A stretch of DNA of 64,000 bases from positions 372,001 to 436,000 of the forward strand of contig JAEYDD010000075.1 in the NCBI GenBank assembly GCA_023404095.1, read 5' to 3'. Made by a program: the position numbers and the translations under genes. Positions 39,329 through 48,096 of the stretch are shown piece by piece; the stretch's first letter is position 1, and every line of letters begins with the position of its first letter. This stretch comes from Pseudomonadota bacterium. Lineage in GTDB: Bacteria; Pseudomonadota; Alphaproteobacteria; Rhizobiales; Rhizobiaceae. The notes beneath the pieces are model-generated. The model was not told the origin of the DNA and did not search any database. It was given only the letters and a program-made list of their open reading frames with translations.

Positions 39329-40615
39329 ATGAAGGCGAGAAGGGGAATCGTGGTGGAAGAGCGCGGATCGACAATCCGGTGGCTCATGACGCAGCTGTGG
39401 GACGAGCGCGTGCTGCTCGCAGCCGTCGTCTTCACCGCCTTCCTGATGTGGCTGGGTGGGATTCCTGCCGGCTGGATTGCTTTTGCCGCCACGCTTCTGG
39501 TTCTTGCCGGCTTCGCCCGTACGGAAAGGCTGGAAGGTCCGCCAGCGGCTTCGGCAACACCGGCTATTCGGCCCGAAGCGGATACCTCCGAAACGCTGGA
39601 TTCCATTGCCGCGCTCATCGATGCGCTCGACATGCCGGTGCTGATCGTCACGGCGGACGAAACTGTCCGGTTACAGAACCGGGCCGCCACAGTGCTTTTC
39701 GGTCCTATTCCACGCAATGCCGACCTCGCCGGGCGCATTCGCGCCCCGGGTATCCTCGACATGGCGCGCGACGTGATCGCGAGCGGTCAGGCAAAGGAGG
39801 TCGAGCATTCAGACCGGCTGCCTTCCGAAACAGTGTATATCGTCCGCGTCGCGCCAATGCAGGCGCTCGGCCAGCGGCTTGGGGGCACGCGCTACTTCCT
39901 CATTACCTTTCGCGACGTCTCGCAGGCGCGCCGGATCGACCGGATGCGCTCGGATTTCGTCGCCAATGCCAGCCATGAGCTGCGCACGCCGCTCGCATCC
40001 TTGAGAGGGTTCATCGAGACCATCCAGGGGCCGGCGCGAAACGATCAGGCCGCGCAGCAACGCTTTCTCGGCATCATGCACGAACAGGCGACGAGGATGA
40101 GCCGCCTGGTCGACGATCTGCTGTCGCTGTCGCGCCTCGAGATCAAGTCGCACGTCCCTCCGGACCAGATGGTGGAACTGGCGCCGCTTCTGGGACACGT
40201 TCGCGACAGCCTGCAACCCTTCGCCACCGAACTTGGCGTCGAGATCAGGCTCGGTCTGCCGGACGGCAAGGTCGAGGTTGCCGGTGACCGCGACGAGCTG
40301 ATCGAGGTATTCGAAAACCTGATGGAAAATGCCTGCAAGTACGGCCAGGAGGGCGGGCGTGTGGAGGTGCGGCTCTCGGCGGACGAGGGTGGCCATCCGG
40401 AAGTCTCCGTCACCGATTTCGGCCCCGGCATTCCGCCAGAACATGTACCCCGCCTGACCGAGCGCTTCTACCGCGTGAATGTCGAGGCCAGCCGCTCCAA
40501 GAAAGGCACCGGACTGGGTCTTGCCATCGCCAAGCACATCCTCACCCGCCACCGTGCGCGGCTGAGCGTGAAGTCCGAACTCGGCAAGGGAACGGTCTTT
40601 ACCGTCAAGTTCTGA
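39329..40615 (+). CDS. phoR: phosphate regulon sensor histidine kinase PhoR
   Basis: About 428 residues. Two N-terminal membrane segments (VLLAAVVFTAFLMWLGGIPA, WIAFAATLLVLAGFA), a PAS-like region (LIDALDMPVLIVTADETVRL), then the H box FVANASHELRTPLASLRGFI (phosphoacceptor His near residue 215), N box NLMENACKYGQEGG, G boxes DFGPGIPPEH and GTGLGLAIAKHIL. It phosphorylates PhoB under phosphate limitation, held off by PstB/PhoU. Start ambiguous: ATG 39329, or GTG 39350 with AAGGGG. First gene of the Pho locus. Confidence 0.93.
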   Translation: MKARRGIVVEERGSTIRWLMTQLWDERVLLAAVVFTAFLMWLGGIPAGWIAFAATLLVLAGFARTERLEGPPAASATPAIRPEADTSETLDSIAALIDALDMPVLIVTADETVRLQNRAATVLFGPIPRNADLAGRIRAPGILDMARDVIASGQAKEVEHSDRLPSETVYIVRVAPMQALGQRLGGTRYFLITFRDVSQARRIDRMRSDFVANASHELRTPLASLRGFIETIQGPARNDQAAQQRFLGIMHEQATRMSRLVDDLLSLSRLEIKSHVPPDQMVELAPLLGHVRDSLQPFATELGVEIRLGLPDGKVEVAGDRDELIEVFENLMENACKYGQEGGRVEVRLSADEGGHPEVSVTDFGPGIPPEHVPRLTERFYRVNVEASRSKKGTGLGLAIAKHILTRHRARLSVKSELGKGTVFTVKF

Positions 40616-40641
40616 CACATAAGACGGCAGAGACGTCGTCC

Positions 40642-40666
40642 TGAAATAATTATGTGAATTATTTCA
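40642..40666. repeat. AT-rich inverted repeat after phoR
   Basis: TGAAATAATT and AATTATTTCA are perfect 10-bp arms around ATGTG. It sits 27 bases after the phoR stop and 11 bases before the Pho box. It has no G/C clamp or T tail, so a protein-binding site is as likely as a terminator. Confidence 0.45.
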
Positions 40667-40676
40667 ATGCATTAGA

Positions 40677-40705
40677 CTGTCACAAATGTTTCGTGAAAGT
40701 GACAT
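40677..40705 (+). promoter_or_regulatory. Pho box upstream of pstS
   Basis: CTGTCAC, AAAT, GTTTCGT, GAAA, GTGACAT: 7-bp repeats spaced by 4-bp AT-rich linkers, close to the PhoB consensus CTGTCAT-N4-CTGTCAT. It ends about 100 bases before the pstS ATG. PhoB should activate pstSCAB-phoU-phoB from here. Confidence 0.7.
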
Positions 40706-40805
40706 AAAAGCTATGACGATCGGGCGCTAGACAGGGGCCGCTGATCGACGTCGGTCATGAACGACCGCGCCGCACCCACACAAGCCCATAACGGGAGAAC
40801 TTCAG

Positions 40806-41840
40806 ATGAAATCTCTTAAACTCACCGTAGCCGCTCTGGTCGCTTCGGTTGCCTTCGTAGGCGCTGCCGCTGCGCGTGACCAGGTCCAGATCGCTGGCTC
40901 CTCCACGGTCCTGCCCTATTCCAAGATCGTTGCCGAGACTTTCGGCGAGACCTTCGGCGACTTCAAGACGCCGGTCGTAGAATCCGGCGGCACGGGCGCC
41001 GGTCTGAAGGAATTCTGCAAGGGTGTCGGCGAAGACACGATCGACATCGCCAATGCATCGCGCCAGATCAAGGAATCCGAGCTGGAAGCCTGCAAGGCAG
41101 CCGGCGTGACCGACGTTCAGGAAGTCAAGATCGGCTATGACGGCATCGTCTTCGCAACCGACTCCGGCAACCCGGACATCGCTTTCGTTCCGGCCGACCT
41201 CTACAAGGCTCTCGCTGCCGAAGTCGTCGTCGACGGCAAGCTCGTCGCCAACCCCTACAAGAAGTGGTCCGAAGTGAATTCGGCTCTCCCGGATGTCGCG
41301 ATCGCCGCCTACATCCCGGGCGAAAAGCACGGCACCCGCGAAGTCTTCGAAGAGAAGATGCTTGCCCAGGGCTGCAAGGACGCCGGCGCAGCCGACGCCA
41401 TCAAGGCTGCCGTTTCCGACGAGAAGGAGCAGCATGCCAAGTGCGTCGCCGTCCGCAAGGATGGTCTGGCCGTAGACATCGACGGTGACTATTCCGAAAC
41501 CCTCGCCCGCATTGCCGCCAACAAGACCGGCGTCGGCGTATTCGGCCTGTCCTTCTACGAAAACAACGCCGACAAGCTGAAGGTTGCAACCGTCAGCGGC
41601 GTCACCCCGTCGGTCGAGACCATCTCCTCGGGTGAGTACCCGGTTTCCCGTCCGCTGTTCTTCTACGTCAAGAAGGCGCATCTCGGCGTGGTCCCGGGCC
41701 TGAAGGAATTCGTAGAGTTCTTCGTATCGGACCAGATGATCGGCCCCGACAGCCCGCTGGCTGAATACGGCCTCGTCGCTGCTCCGGACGCCGAGCGCGA
41801 AGAAATCCGCGCCGCCGTCGAAGCCGGCAAGAGCATGTAA
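40806..41840 (+). CDS. pstS: periplasmic phosphate-binding protein PstS
   Basis: 344 residues with signal peptide (LKLTVAALVASVAFVGAAAA). Mature start RDQVQIAGSSTVLPYSKIVA carries the phosphate-binding GSSTV. Also ESGGTGAGLKEFCKGVGEDT and YIPGEKHGTREVFEEKM. It captures inorganic phosphate and delivers it to PstCA. Preceded by a Pho box and a GGGAGA site; followed by a strong hairpin that would lower expression of downstream transporter genes relative to PstS. Confidence 0.97.
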   Translation: MKSLKLTVAALVASVAFVGAAAARDQVQIAGSSTVLPYSKIVAETFGETFGDFKTPVVESGGTGAGLKEFCKGVGEDTIDIANASRQIKESELEACKAAGVTDVQEVKIGYDGIVFATDSGNPDIAFVPADLYKALAAEVVVDGKLVANPYKKWSEVNSALPDVAIAAYIPGEKHGTREVFEEKMLAQGCKDAGAADAIKAAVSDEKEQHAKCVAVRKDGLAVDIDGDYSETLARIAANKTGVGVFGLSFYENNADKLKVATVSGVTPSVETISSGEYPVSRPLFFYVKKAHLGVVPGLKEFVEFFVSDQMIGPDSPLAEYGLVAAPDAEREEIRAAVEAGKSM

Positions 41841-41850
41841 GAAAAACGAA

Positions 41851-41878
41851 AACCGGCGCAGACTTGTCTGCGCCGGTT
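41851..41878 (+). terminator. attenuator hairpin between pstS and pstC
   Basis: Perfect 13-bp stem AACCGGCGCAGAC / GTCTGCGCCGGTT with a 2-base gap, 10 bases after the pstS stop. Followed by CTCGTTA rather than a strong T run, so partial termination or 3'-end protection is likely. This fits the usual excess of PstS over the membrane components. Confidence 0.7.
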
Positions 41879-41922
41879 CTCGTTACCGCACCGAATCCGC
41901 ATGAGGCGGCTGGGAAAAACGC

Positions 41923-43404
41923 ATGAGCACGACGCTTCTAATCGGCATTCTCCTCGCAATTGCCGCGGTGGCCTACACTCTCGGTCGCATGCGGGCAAAC
42001 GCCGTGGCTGGGGGGAAGTCTTCCGCGCTTCACTCTCGACCCAACTATTACGGCGCCTATGTGGCGCTCGCGGCATTCCTGCCGCCCCTGATCCTCGTCG
42101 CCGCCTGGCTGGCGATCAGCCCCTTCATTGTCAATTCTTCGGTCCGCGATACCTTCCCGGATGAGGTCAAGGCTCAGTCGCCCGCACAACAGAGCCTCGC
42201 CTTCGGGATGGTCACCACGATTGCCCGGGGTCTGCCACAGCTGACGGAGGAGGAGCTTCGCAGCATCCAGCAGGATCCTTCCACCTTGCAGTCGGTCTTC
42301 GCCACCAAGGGTGTCGCAGTCGCCGCCGAGGCGCGGCCTTACATGCTGGAATCGGCGGCAACGCTGAACGGCATGACACAGACGAGCCGGCTGGCGCTTG
42401 CGGCCGTTGCCATCGCCCTGTCGCTCGCCGGCGCCTTCTTCTCGCTGCGAGCCGTCGCACCGCGTTTTCGCGCCCGCAACAAGGTCGAGCGCGTCATTCT
42501 CGGGGCGCTTTTGCTGGCCTCGTCGATCGCCATCCTGACGACGATCGGCATCGTCGCCTCGATGCTGACCGAGGCGCTGCACTTCTTCACCATGGTGCCG
42601 GCGCACGAGTTCTTTTTCGGTACCGTCTGGGATCCGCGCTTCGCCGGCGCTGGTGCGACCTCCAGCGGGCAGTTCGGCCTCATTCCGCTTCTTGCCGGCA
42701 CGCTCTACATCGGTTTCGTCGCCATGCTGGTCGCCGTTCCGGTCGGTCTGTTCGCCGCCATCTACATGGCCGAATACGCGACCCCGCGGATGCGGTCGCT
42801 GGCAAAACCGCTGCTGGAAGTGCTGGCCGGCATTCCGACGATCGTCTACGGCTTCTTCGCCCTGGTCACGGTCGGCCCGTTCCTGCGGGACATCTCCGCC
42901 CAGCTCAACGGGCTGGCGACCGGTAACTACGCCAACTTCATTCAGGCGCAGAGCGTCATCACGGCCGGCATCGTCATGGGCATCATGCTGATCCCCTACG
43001 TCTCGTCGCTGTCGGATGACATCATTACGGCCGTGCCGCGCGCCCTGCGCGACGGATCGCTCGGTCTCGGCGCCACGCGCTCCGAGACGATCAAGCGGGT
43101 GATCCTGCCGGCCGCCCTGCCAGGGATCGTCGGCGCACTGCTGATGACCGCCTCGCGCGCCATCGGAGAAACCATGATCGTCGTTCTCGCCGCCGGCGTC
43201 GCCGCCCGCATGCAGATCAACCCGTTCGAGCCGATGACGACCGTGACTGTCAAGATCGTCAACCAGCTGACCGGCGACCTTGAATTCACCTCGCCGCAGA
43301 CGCTGGTGGCCTTTGCGCTCGGCATCACCCTCTTCTGCATAACGCTCGCGCTCAACATCTATGCGCTCTACATCGTTCGCAAGTACCGGGAGCAGTACGA
43401 ATGA
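41923..43404 (+). CDS. pstC: phosphate ABC transporter permease PstC
   Basis: 493 residues, long for PstC (usually ~320) because of an N-terminal extension with its own membrane segments, as is common in rhizobia. The permease core spans about residues 220-490: GTLYIGFVAMLVAVPVGLFA, EVLAGIPTIVYGFFALVTVG, GIMLIPYVSSLSDDIITAVP, the EAA-type loop LGATRSETIKRVILPAALPG and TMIVVLAAGVAARMQINPF. Forms the inner-membrane channel with PstA. Its end overlaps the pstA start by 4 bases. Confidence 0.96.
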   Translation: MSTTLLIGILLAIAAVAYTLGRMRANAVAGGKSSALHSRPNYYGAYVALAAFLPPLILVAAWLAISPFIVNSSVRDTFPDEVKAQSPAQQSLAFGMVTTIARGLPQLTEEELRSIQQDPSTLQSVFATKGVAVAAEARPYMLESAATLNGMTQTSRLALAAVAIALSLAGAFFSLRAVAPRFRARNKVERVILGALLLASSIAILTTIGIVASMLTEALHFFTMVPAHEFFFGTVWDPRFAGAGATSSGQFGLIPLLAGTLYIGFVAMLVAVPVGLFAAIYMAEYATPRMRSLAKPLLEVLAGIPTIVYGFFALVTVGPFLRDISAQLNGLATGNYANFIQAQSVITAGIVMGIMLIPYVSSLSDDIITAVPRALRDGSLGLGATRSETIKRVILPAALPGIVGALLMTASRAIGETMIVVLAAGVAARMQINPFEPMTTVTVKIVNQLTGDLEFTSPQTLVAFALGITLFCITLALNIYALYIVRKYREQYE

Positions 43405-44723
43405 CCGACATCGTTTCTCAGGCTTCCGGTCAGGTGGTCTCTGCTGCACCGCCGCGCCGCGACATCGGCATCCGTCGTCGCTACGCCGCCGAACGCCGCT
43501 TCCGCTTCTACGGCATGGCGGCAATCGCCTTCGGTCTCGCGTTTCTGTTCATCCTGCTCTGGACTGTCGTCAGCAAGGGCTACACCGCGTTCCTGCAGAC
43601 GGAGATTACCCTGCCGATCACGTTCTCCGAACAGTTGATCGACCCCGGCAACAAGCGCGAGAGTGATCCGAAGGTGCTGCAGACGGCCAACTATCCGCTG
43701 CTCGTCCGTAACGCCCTCGCCGAGAAGCTCGGCGTCGCCTCGAGCGACCGCGCAGCGCTTCGCCAGGTTTCCGGGCTTTTTTCCGACAGTGCCCGCGTCA
43801 CGCTGCGCGACATGGTGGTCTCCGACCCGTCGATCATCGGCAAGACGCTGCCCGTGACGGTGCTCGCCAGTGCCAATATCGACAGCGCCTTCAAAGGTCA
43901 GTTCGACTTGACCGTCGATGAAGGCAGCCGCAAGGTCTCCGATCAGCAGCTCGGCTGGATGAATACGCTCGCCGAAGAAGGCGTGCTCGCCAAGGGCTTC
44001 AACACGGGCCTGTTCGTCAACGGCAATTCCAGCCGCCCGGAAGCTGCCGGTCTCGGCGTGGCGCTGGTGGGGTCGCTCTACCTGATGGGTATCGTGCTGG
44101 TGCTCTCGCTTCCGATCGGCGTTGCCGCTTCGATCTATCTGGAAGAGTTCGCGCCGAAAAACCGGCTGACGGATCTTATCGAGGTGAACATCAACAACCT
44201 CGCTGCCGTTCCTTCGATCGTCTACGGTCTGCTCGGCCTTGCGGTGTTCATCAATTTTGCAGGCCTGCCTAGGTCCGCGCCGCTCGTCGGCGGCCTGGTG
44301 CTGACCCTGATGACGCTGCCAACCATCATCATCGCCACGCGCGCGGCGCTCCGCGCCGTCCCGCCGTCGATCCGTTCGGCAGCACTCGGACTGGGGGCGT
44401 CCCGCATGCAGACGATCTTCCATCATGTCCTGCCGCTTGCGATGCCCGGCATTCTGACCGGCACGATCATCGGTCTGGCCCATGCGCTCGGCGAGACCGC
44501 GCCCCTGCTTCTGATCGGCATGGTCGCCTTCGTCGCCAACGTGCCCGCCACGCCGCTCGATCCTTCGACCGCGCTGCCGGTACAGATCTACATGTGGGCA
44601 AACGAGGCGGAGCGTGCCTTCGTGGAACGGACCTCGGGTGCGATCATCGTGCTGCTCGCATTCCTGATTATCATGAACCTTGGCGCCATTCTGCTGCGGC
44701 GTCGTTTCGAACGCCGTTGGTAG
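43401..44723 (+). CDS. pstA: phosphate ABC transporter permease PstA
   Basis: 440 residues, again longer than the ~280 of enterobacteria because of an extended N-terminal/periplasmic region (residues ~60-210). Permease core: SLYLMGIVLVLSLPIGVAAS, NNLAAVPSIVYGLLGLAVF, LTLMTLPTIIIATRAALRAV, the EAA loop LGASRMQTIFHHVLPLAMPG and GETAPLLLIGMVAFVANVPA. Partners PstC. ATGA overlap with pstC shows translational coupling; pstB starts 14 bases later. Confidence 0.96.
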   Translation: MTDIVSQASGQVVSAAPPRRDIGIRRRYAAERRFRFYGMAAIAFGLAFLFILLWTVVSKGYTAFLQTEITLPITFSEQLIDPGNKRESDPKVLQTANYPLLVRNALAEKLGVASSDRAALRQVSGLFSDSARVTLRDMVVSDPSIIGKTLPVTVLASANIDSAFKGQFDLTVDEGSRKVSDQQLGWMNTLAEEGVLAKGFNTGLFVNGNSSRPEAAGLGVALVGSLYLMGIVLVLSLPIGVAASIYLEEFAPKNRLTDLIEVNINNLAAVPSIVYGLLGLAVFINFAGLPRSAPLVGGLVLTLMTLPTIIIATRAALRAVPPSIRSAALGLGASRMQTIFHHVLPLAMPGILTGTIIGLAHALGETAPLLLIGMVAFVANVPATPLDPSTALPVQIYMWANEAERAFVERTSGAIIVLLAFLIIMNLGAILLRRRFERRW

Positions 44724-44737
44724 TGGGGTATTAGAAG

Positions 44738-45553
44738 ATGAACATCATGACAGAAGCCGCGACCGAGGAAGCGCTGGAAAAGAAGATGAACACCGTTCCC
44801 CTGAAGATGGTCGGCAAGGACGTTTCCGTCTATTACGGCGACAAGCGCGCCCTGTACGACGTGAACCTCAATGTCCGCGAGAACACCGTGACTGCACTGA
44901 TCGGTCCGTCCGGCTGCGGCAAGTCCACGTTCCTGCGCACACTCAATCGCATGAACGATACGATTGACGGTTGCCGCGTCACCGGCCTGATCACGCTTGA
45001 CGGCGGCGATATCTACGATCCGGCGATCGATGTGGTGGAACTGCGCGCCCGTGTCGGCATGGTCTTTCAGAAGCCGAACCCGTTCCCGAAGTCGATCTAC
45101 GAGAACGTCTCCTACGGTCCTCGCATTCACGGTCTGGCCAGGACGAAGGCCGAGCTGGACCAGGTGGTGGAGCAGAGCCTGCAGAAGGCTGGCCTCTGGA
45201 ACGAGGTGAAGGACCGCCTGCATGAATCCGGTACCGGCCTCTCGGGCGGCCAGCAGCAGCGCCTGTGCATCGCGCGGGCCGTCGCCGTCAGCCCGGAGGT
45301 GATCCTGATGGACGAGCCCTGCTCGGCGCTCGACCCGATTGCGACCGCCAAGGTCGAGGAACTGATCCACGAACTGCGCGCGAACTTCACGATCGTCATC
45401 GTCACGCACTCGATGCAGCAGGCCGCGCGCGTTTCGCAGCGCACCGCCATGTTCCACCTCGGCAATCTCGTCGAGGAGAACGACACTGACAAGATGTTCA
45501 CCAATCCTGACGACCAGCGCACTCAGGACTACATCATGGGCCGCTTTGGCTGA
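44738..45553 (+). CDS. pstB: phosphate ABC transporter ATP-binding protein PstB
   Basis: 271 residues, ATPase of the Pst importer. Walker A LIGPSGCGKSTFLRTLNRMN, Q-loop VGMVFQKPNPFPKSIYENVS, signature ESGTGLSGGQQQRLCIARAV, Walker B EVILMDEPCSALDPIATAKV, switch His IVTHSMQQAARV. The N-terminal ~20 residues precede the conserved core. Besides driving uptake, PstB transmits phosphate status to PhoR with PhoU. Confidence 0.97.
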   Translation: MNIMTEAATEEALEKKMNTVPLKMVGKDVSVYYGDKRALYDVNLNVRENTVTALIGPSGCGKSTFLRTLNRMNDTIDGCRVTGLITLDGGDIYDPAIDVVELRARVGMVFQKPNPFPKSIYENVSYGPRIHGLARTKAELDQVVEQSLQKAGLWNEVKDRLHESGTGLSGGQQQRLCIARAVAVSPEVILMDEPCSALDPIATAKVEELIHELRANFTIVIVTHSMQQAARVSQRTAMFHLGNLVEENDTDKMFTNPDDQRTQDYIMGRFG

Positions 45554-45612
45554 CGCATGCTGTCGTCAGCAGCGCGGCCCGGCGCATCTGCGCCAGTTGA
45601 GGAAACAGAGAC

Positions 45613-46326
45613 ATGTCATCGACCCATATCGTTTCGATCTACGACGAAGAACTGAAGTATCTGGCCCGCCGCATCTCGGAGATGGGGGGGACTGCCGAGC
45701 AGATGGTCGGCGACAGCGTCCGCGCGCTTGTCGATACCGATGCGGCGCTGGCCCAGAAGGTCATTTCCGAGGACGTCGTCCTCGACAATGCCGAGCGTCA
45801 AATCAATGAAAAGGCGATCATCACCATTGCCAAGCGCCAGCCGATGGCCGCCGACCTGCGCGAGATCATGGGCGCGATCCGCATCGCCGCGGAACTCGAG
45901 CGCGTCGGCGACCTCGGCAAGAACACCGCCAAGCGCGTGATCGCCGTCCAGAGCTCGGGCATGCCGCGCAAGCTGGCCCGCGGTCTCGAGCACCTGGCCG
46001 AACTGGCGCTGATGCAGCTGAAGGAAGTGCTCGACGTCTACGCCTCGCGCAACATCGAGAAGGCGAAGGAAATCCGGGAACGCGACGACGAGATCGACGC
46101 GATCTACACCTCGCTGTTCCGCGAGCTCCTGACCTACATGATGGAGGACCCGCGCAACATCACCCCCTGCACGCATCTCCTGTTCTGCGCCAAGAACATC
46201 GAGCGTATCGGCGACCATGCGACCAACATCGCCGAGACGATCTTCTACATGGCGACCGGCGCGCAGCCGGAAGGCGAACGTCCAAAGGACGACAATACAA
46301 CCTCCGTCGGCGCAGTGCAGGAGTAG
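45613..46326 (+). CDS. phoU: phosphate signalling protein PhoU
   Basis: 237 residues, two three-helix PhoU repeats: YLARRISEMGGTAEQMVGDS, AALAQKVISEDVVLDNAERQ, then the metal-binding-type ELERVGDLGKNTAKRV and its repeat NIERIGDHATNIAETI. Acts in the cytosol between PstB and PhoR to shut off PhoB when phosphate is plentiful. Lies 59 bases after pstB and 44 bases before phoB. Confidence 0.96.
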   Translation: MSSTHIVSIYDEELKYLARRISEMGGTAEQMVGDSVRALVDTDAALAQKVISEDVVLDNAERQINEKAIITIAKRQPMAADLREIMGAIRIAAELERVGDLGKNTAKRVIAVQSSGMPRKLARGLEHLAELALMQLKEVLDVYASRNIEKAKEIRERDDEIDAIYTSLFRELLTYMMEDPRNITPCTHLLFCAKNIERIGDHATNIAETIFYMATGAQPEGERPKDDNTTSVGAVQE

Positions 46327-46370
46327 CAGGCCCCGGCCGGCCTGAAAACCAGACCAGGAGTTGGCAAGGA

Positions 46371-47054
46371 ATGGTTCCAAAGATTACCGTGGTCGAAGAC
46401 GAGGAGGCGCTGAGCGTTCTCCTGCGCTACAACCTCGAGGCCGAAGGCTTCGAGGTGGATACGATCCTGCGCGGTGACGAAGCCGAGATCAGGCTTCAGG
46501 AGCGGCAGCCGGATCTTCTGATCCTCGACTGGATGCTGCCCGGCGTGTCCGGCATCGAGCTGTGCCGGCGGCTGCGCCAGCGCTCCGAAACCGAGCGGCT
46601 GCCGATCATCATGCTGACGGCGCGCGGCGAAGAGAGCGAGCGGGTACGCGGCCTGGCGACCGGTGCCGACGATTACGTGGTCAAGCCGTTCTCCACGCCG
46701 GAACTGATGGCGCGGGTAAAGGCGATGCTGCGCCGCGCCCGCCCCGAGGTCGTCTCGACGCTGCTGAAGTGCGGCGACATCGAGCTCGACCGGGAGACGC
46801 ACCGCGTTCACCGTCGTTCGCGCGAGGTCCGCCTCGGCCCGACCGAGTTCCGCCTGCTGGAGTTCCTGATGTCCGCGCCGGGACGCGTCTTCTCGCGCTC
46901 GCAGTTGCTCGACGGCGTCTGGGGTCACGACATCTATGTCGACGAACGCACCGTCGACGTCCATGTGGGCCGCCTGCGCAAGGCGCTCAATTTCTCCAAC
47001 ATGCACGATGTCATCCGCACGGTGCGCGGTGCGGGATATTCGCTTGAGACCTGA
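46371..47054 (+). CDS. phoB: phosphate regulon response regulator PhoB
   Basis: 227 residues. Receiver domain with the phosphoacceptor Asp53 in LILDWMLPGVSG, plus TARGEESER and VKPFSTPELMARVKAML. OmpR-type winged-helix DNA-binding domain: RLGPTEFRLLEFLMSAPGRV, LLDGVWGHDIYVDERTVDVH, VGRLRKAL. Binds Pho boxes such as the one before pstS. The gene ends 29 bases before a strong bidirectional terminator. Confidence 0.97.
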   Translation: MVPKITVVEDEEALSVLLRYNLEAEGFEVDTILRGDEAEIRLQERQPDLLILDWMLPGVSGIELCRRLRQRSETERLPIIMLTARGEESERVRGLATGADDYVVKPFSTPELMARVKAMLRRARPEVVSTLLKCGDIELDRETHRVHRRSREVRLGPTEFRLLEFLMSAPGRVFSRSQLLDGVWGHDIYVDERTVDVHVGRLRKALNFSNMHDVIRTVRGAGYSLET

Positions 47055-47083
47055 CGCCGGCGAACGATCAGCGTCAAGAGAGC

Positions 47084-47126
47084 GGAAACGAAAAACGGGC
47101 CTTGATGAGGCCCGTTTTTCGTTTCC
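47084..47126. terminator. bidirectional terminator between phoB and gcrA
   Basis: 18-bp perfect stem: GGAAACGAAAAACGGGCC (47084-47101) with GGCCCGTTTTTCGTTTCC (47109-47126), loop TTGATGA. T-rich on the descending arm in both directions, separating convergent phoB and gcrA. Confidence 0.9.
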
Positions 47127-47158
47127 GGTAATTGCTCGCTTTTGAGCGGGTGTGCCGC

Positions 47159-47677
47159 TCAACGCATCCGCCGACGCTCGGCAGACGGCTGATATGCCAG
47201 GCGCTGGTGATAGGTGCAGTAGGGCGAGTTGTCCGGAGACTCGTTGCCGCAGAAGTGGAAATCGTCCTTCAGAGGATCGCCGTTCGGCCATTTGCAGGTG
47301 CGCTCGGTCAGCTGGGTCAGCTCAAGATTGCGAGACATCGGCACGACGACGTTGGAAATGACCCGGCTGACCGGCTCTTCGTCGTACTCGAAGGCGACCT
47401 CTTCCTTGATGACGGTGGCGCCGGCCGGACGGGTGACCGTGCGGGTGGCGACGCGCGCGGTGAAGGTCGCCGGACGGGCAGGGGCTGCCGGACGCTTCGG
47501 ACGTGCCGCCGTCGGAGCGCCGCCGGCCTTTGCGCGGCCGGGCAGGGCAAGGCGGTGGACCTTGCCGATGACGGCATTGCGGCTGACCCCGCCGAGCTGT
47601 GCTGCGATCTGGCTGGCACTCAGTCCTTCGGACCAAAGCTTCTTGAGCTTTTCGACCCGCTCGTCTGTCCAGTTCAT
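47159..47677 (-). CDS. gcrA: cell-cycle regulator GcrA
   Basis: 172 residues. N-terminal helix-turn-helix MNWTDERVEKLKKLWSEGLS, ASQIAAQLGGVSRNAVIGKV; a basic Pro/Ala-rich linker; and the C-terminal RNA-polymerase-binding domain with CKWPNGDP, FHFCGNE and SPYCTYHQRLAYQP. In Caulobacter and rhizobia GcrA recruits sigma-70 holoenzyme to methylated GANTC promoters in S phase. Full length. Confidence 0.96.
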   Translation of the reverse strand: MNWTDERVEKLKKLWSEGLSASQIAAQLGGVSRNAVIGKVHRLALPGRAKAGGAPTAARPKRPAAPARPATFTARVATRTVTRPAGATVIKEEVAFEYDEEPVSRVISNVVVPMSRNLELTQLTERTCKWPNGDPLKDDFHFCGNESPDNSPYCTYHQRLAYQPSAERRRMR

Positions 47678-48096
47678 CTGAATCGCCTCCGTTCCGGGCT
47701 TCGCTGCCGAGAATCCATTCTCGCTGCCCCGAATGGCTCCGGAGCACGAAACGCCTTGATACTGTTGGTGACTAGTTCCGCCGCATGCAGTCTAGTAATT
47801 GGCTTTTAACCTACTGACAGGGGGACTCTGTGACAAGAGTCGCCGGAATCCGCCCGAATCGATTTTCCAGTTTTCCCCAACTTGCTCGTCGGGTGTGACT
47901 CACTTGCGACAGTTCCATCAGCGTCGTGAATCCTCACGTAGCGGCAAATTGAGGCAGATTGAGCGCGGCGACTTTTGTTGACATCACCCCGCGAAATGCC
48001 GATAGTGCCGCCGCCGCCGTAAGGCGGCATTTTCGATTTTCCCGAGGCGATCCCGGGATCCTGATTTCCGCATCCGCTGCGAAGGAGATACGCGCC
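47678..48096. promoter_or_regulatory. divergent gcrA/argD promoter region with a leader hairpin
   Basis: About 420 bases without a gene. For argD I see TTGACA (47978-47983), a 17-bp spacer and GATAGT (48001-48006). A short hairpin follows at 48013-48028 (GCCGCC, loop GTAA, GGCGGC) with ATTTTC after it, 69 bases before the argD ATG; it could be a leader structure. gcrA elements are less clear. Confidence 0.45.

Noticed and set aside
41938..43524. 528-codon minus-strand ORF
   Set aside because: Antisense to pstC; Arg/Gly/Asp-rich with no family features.
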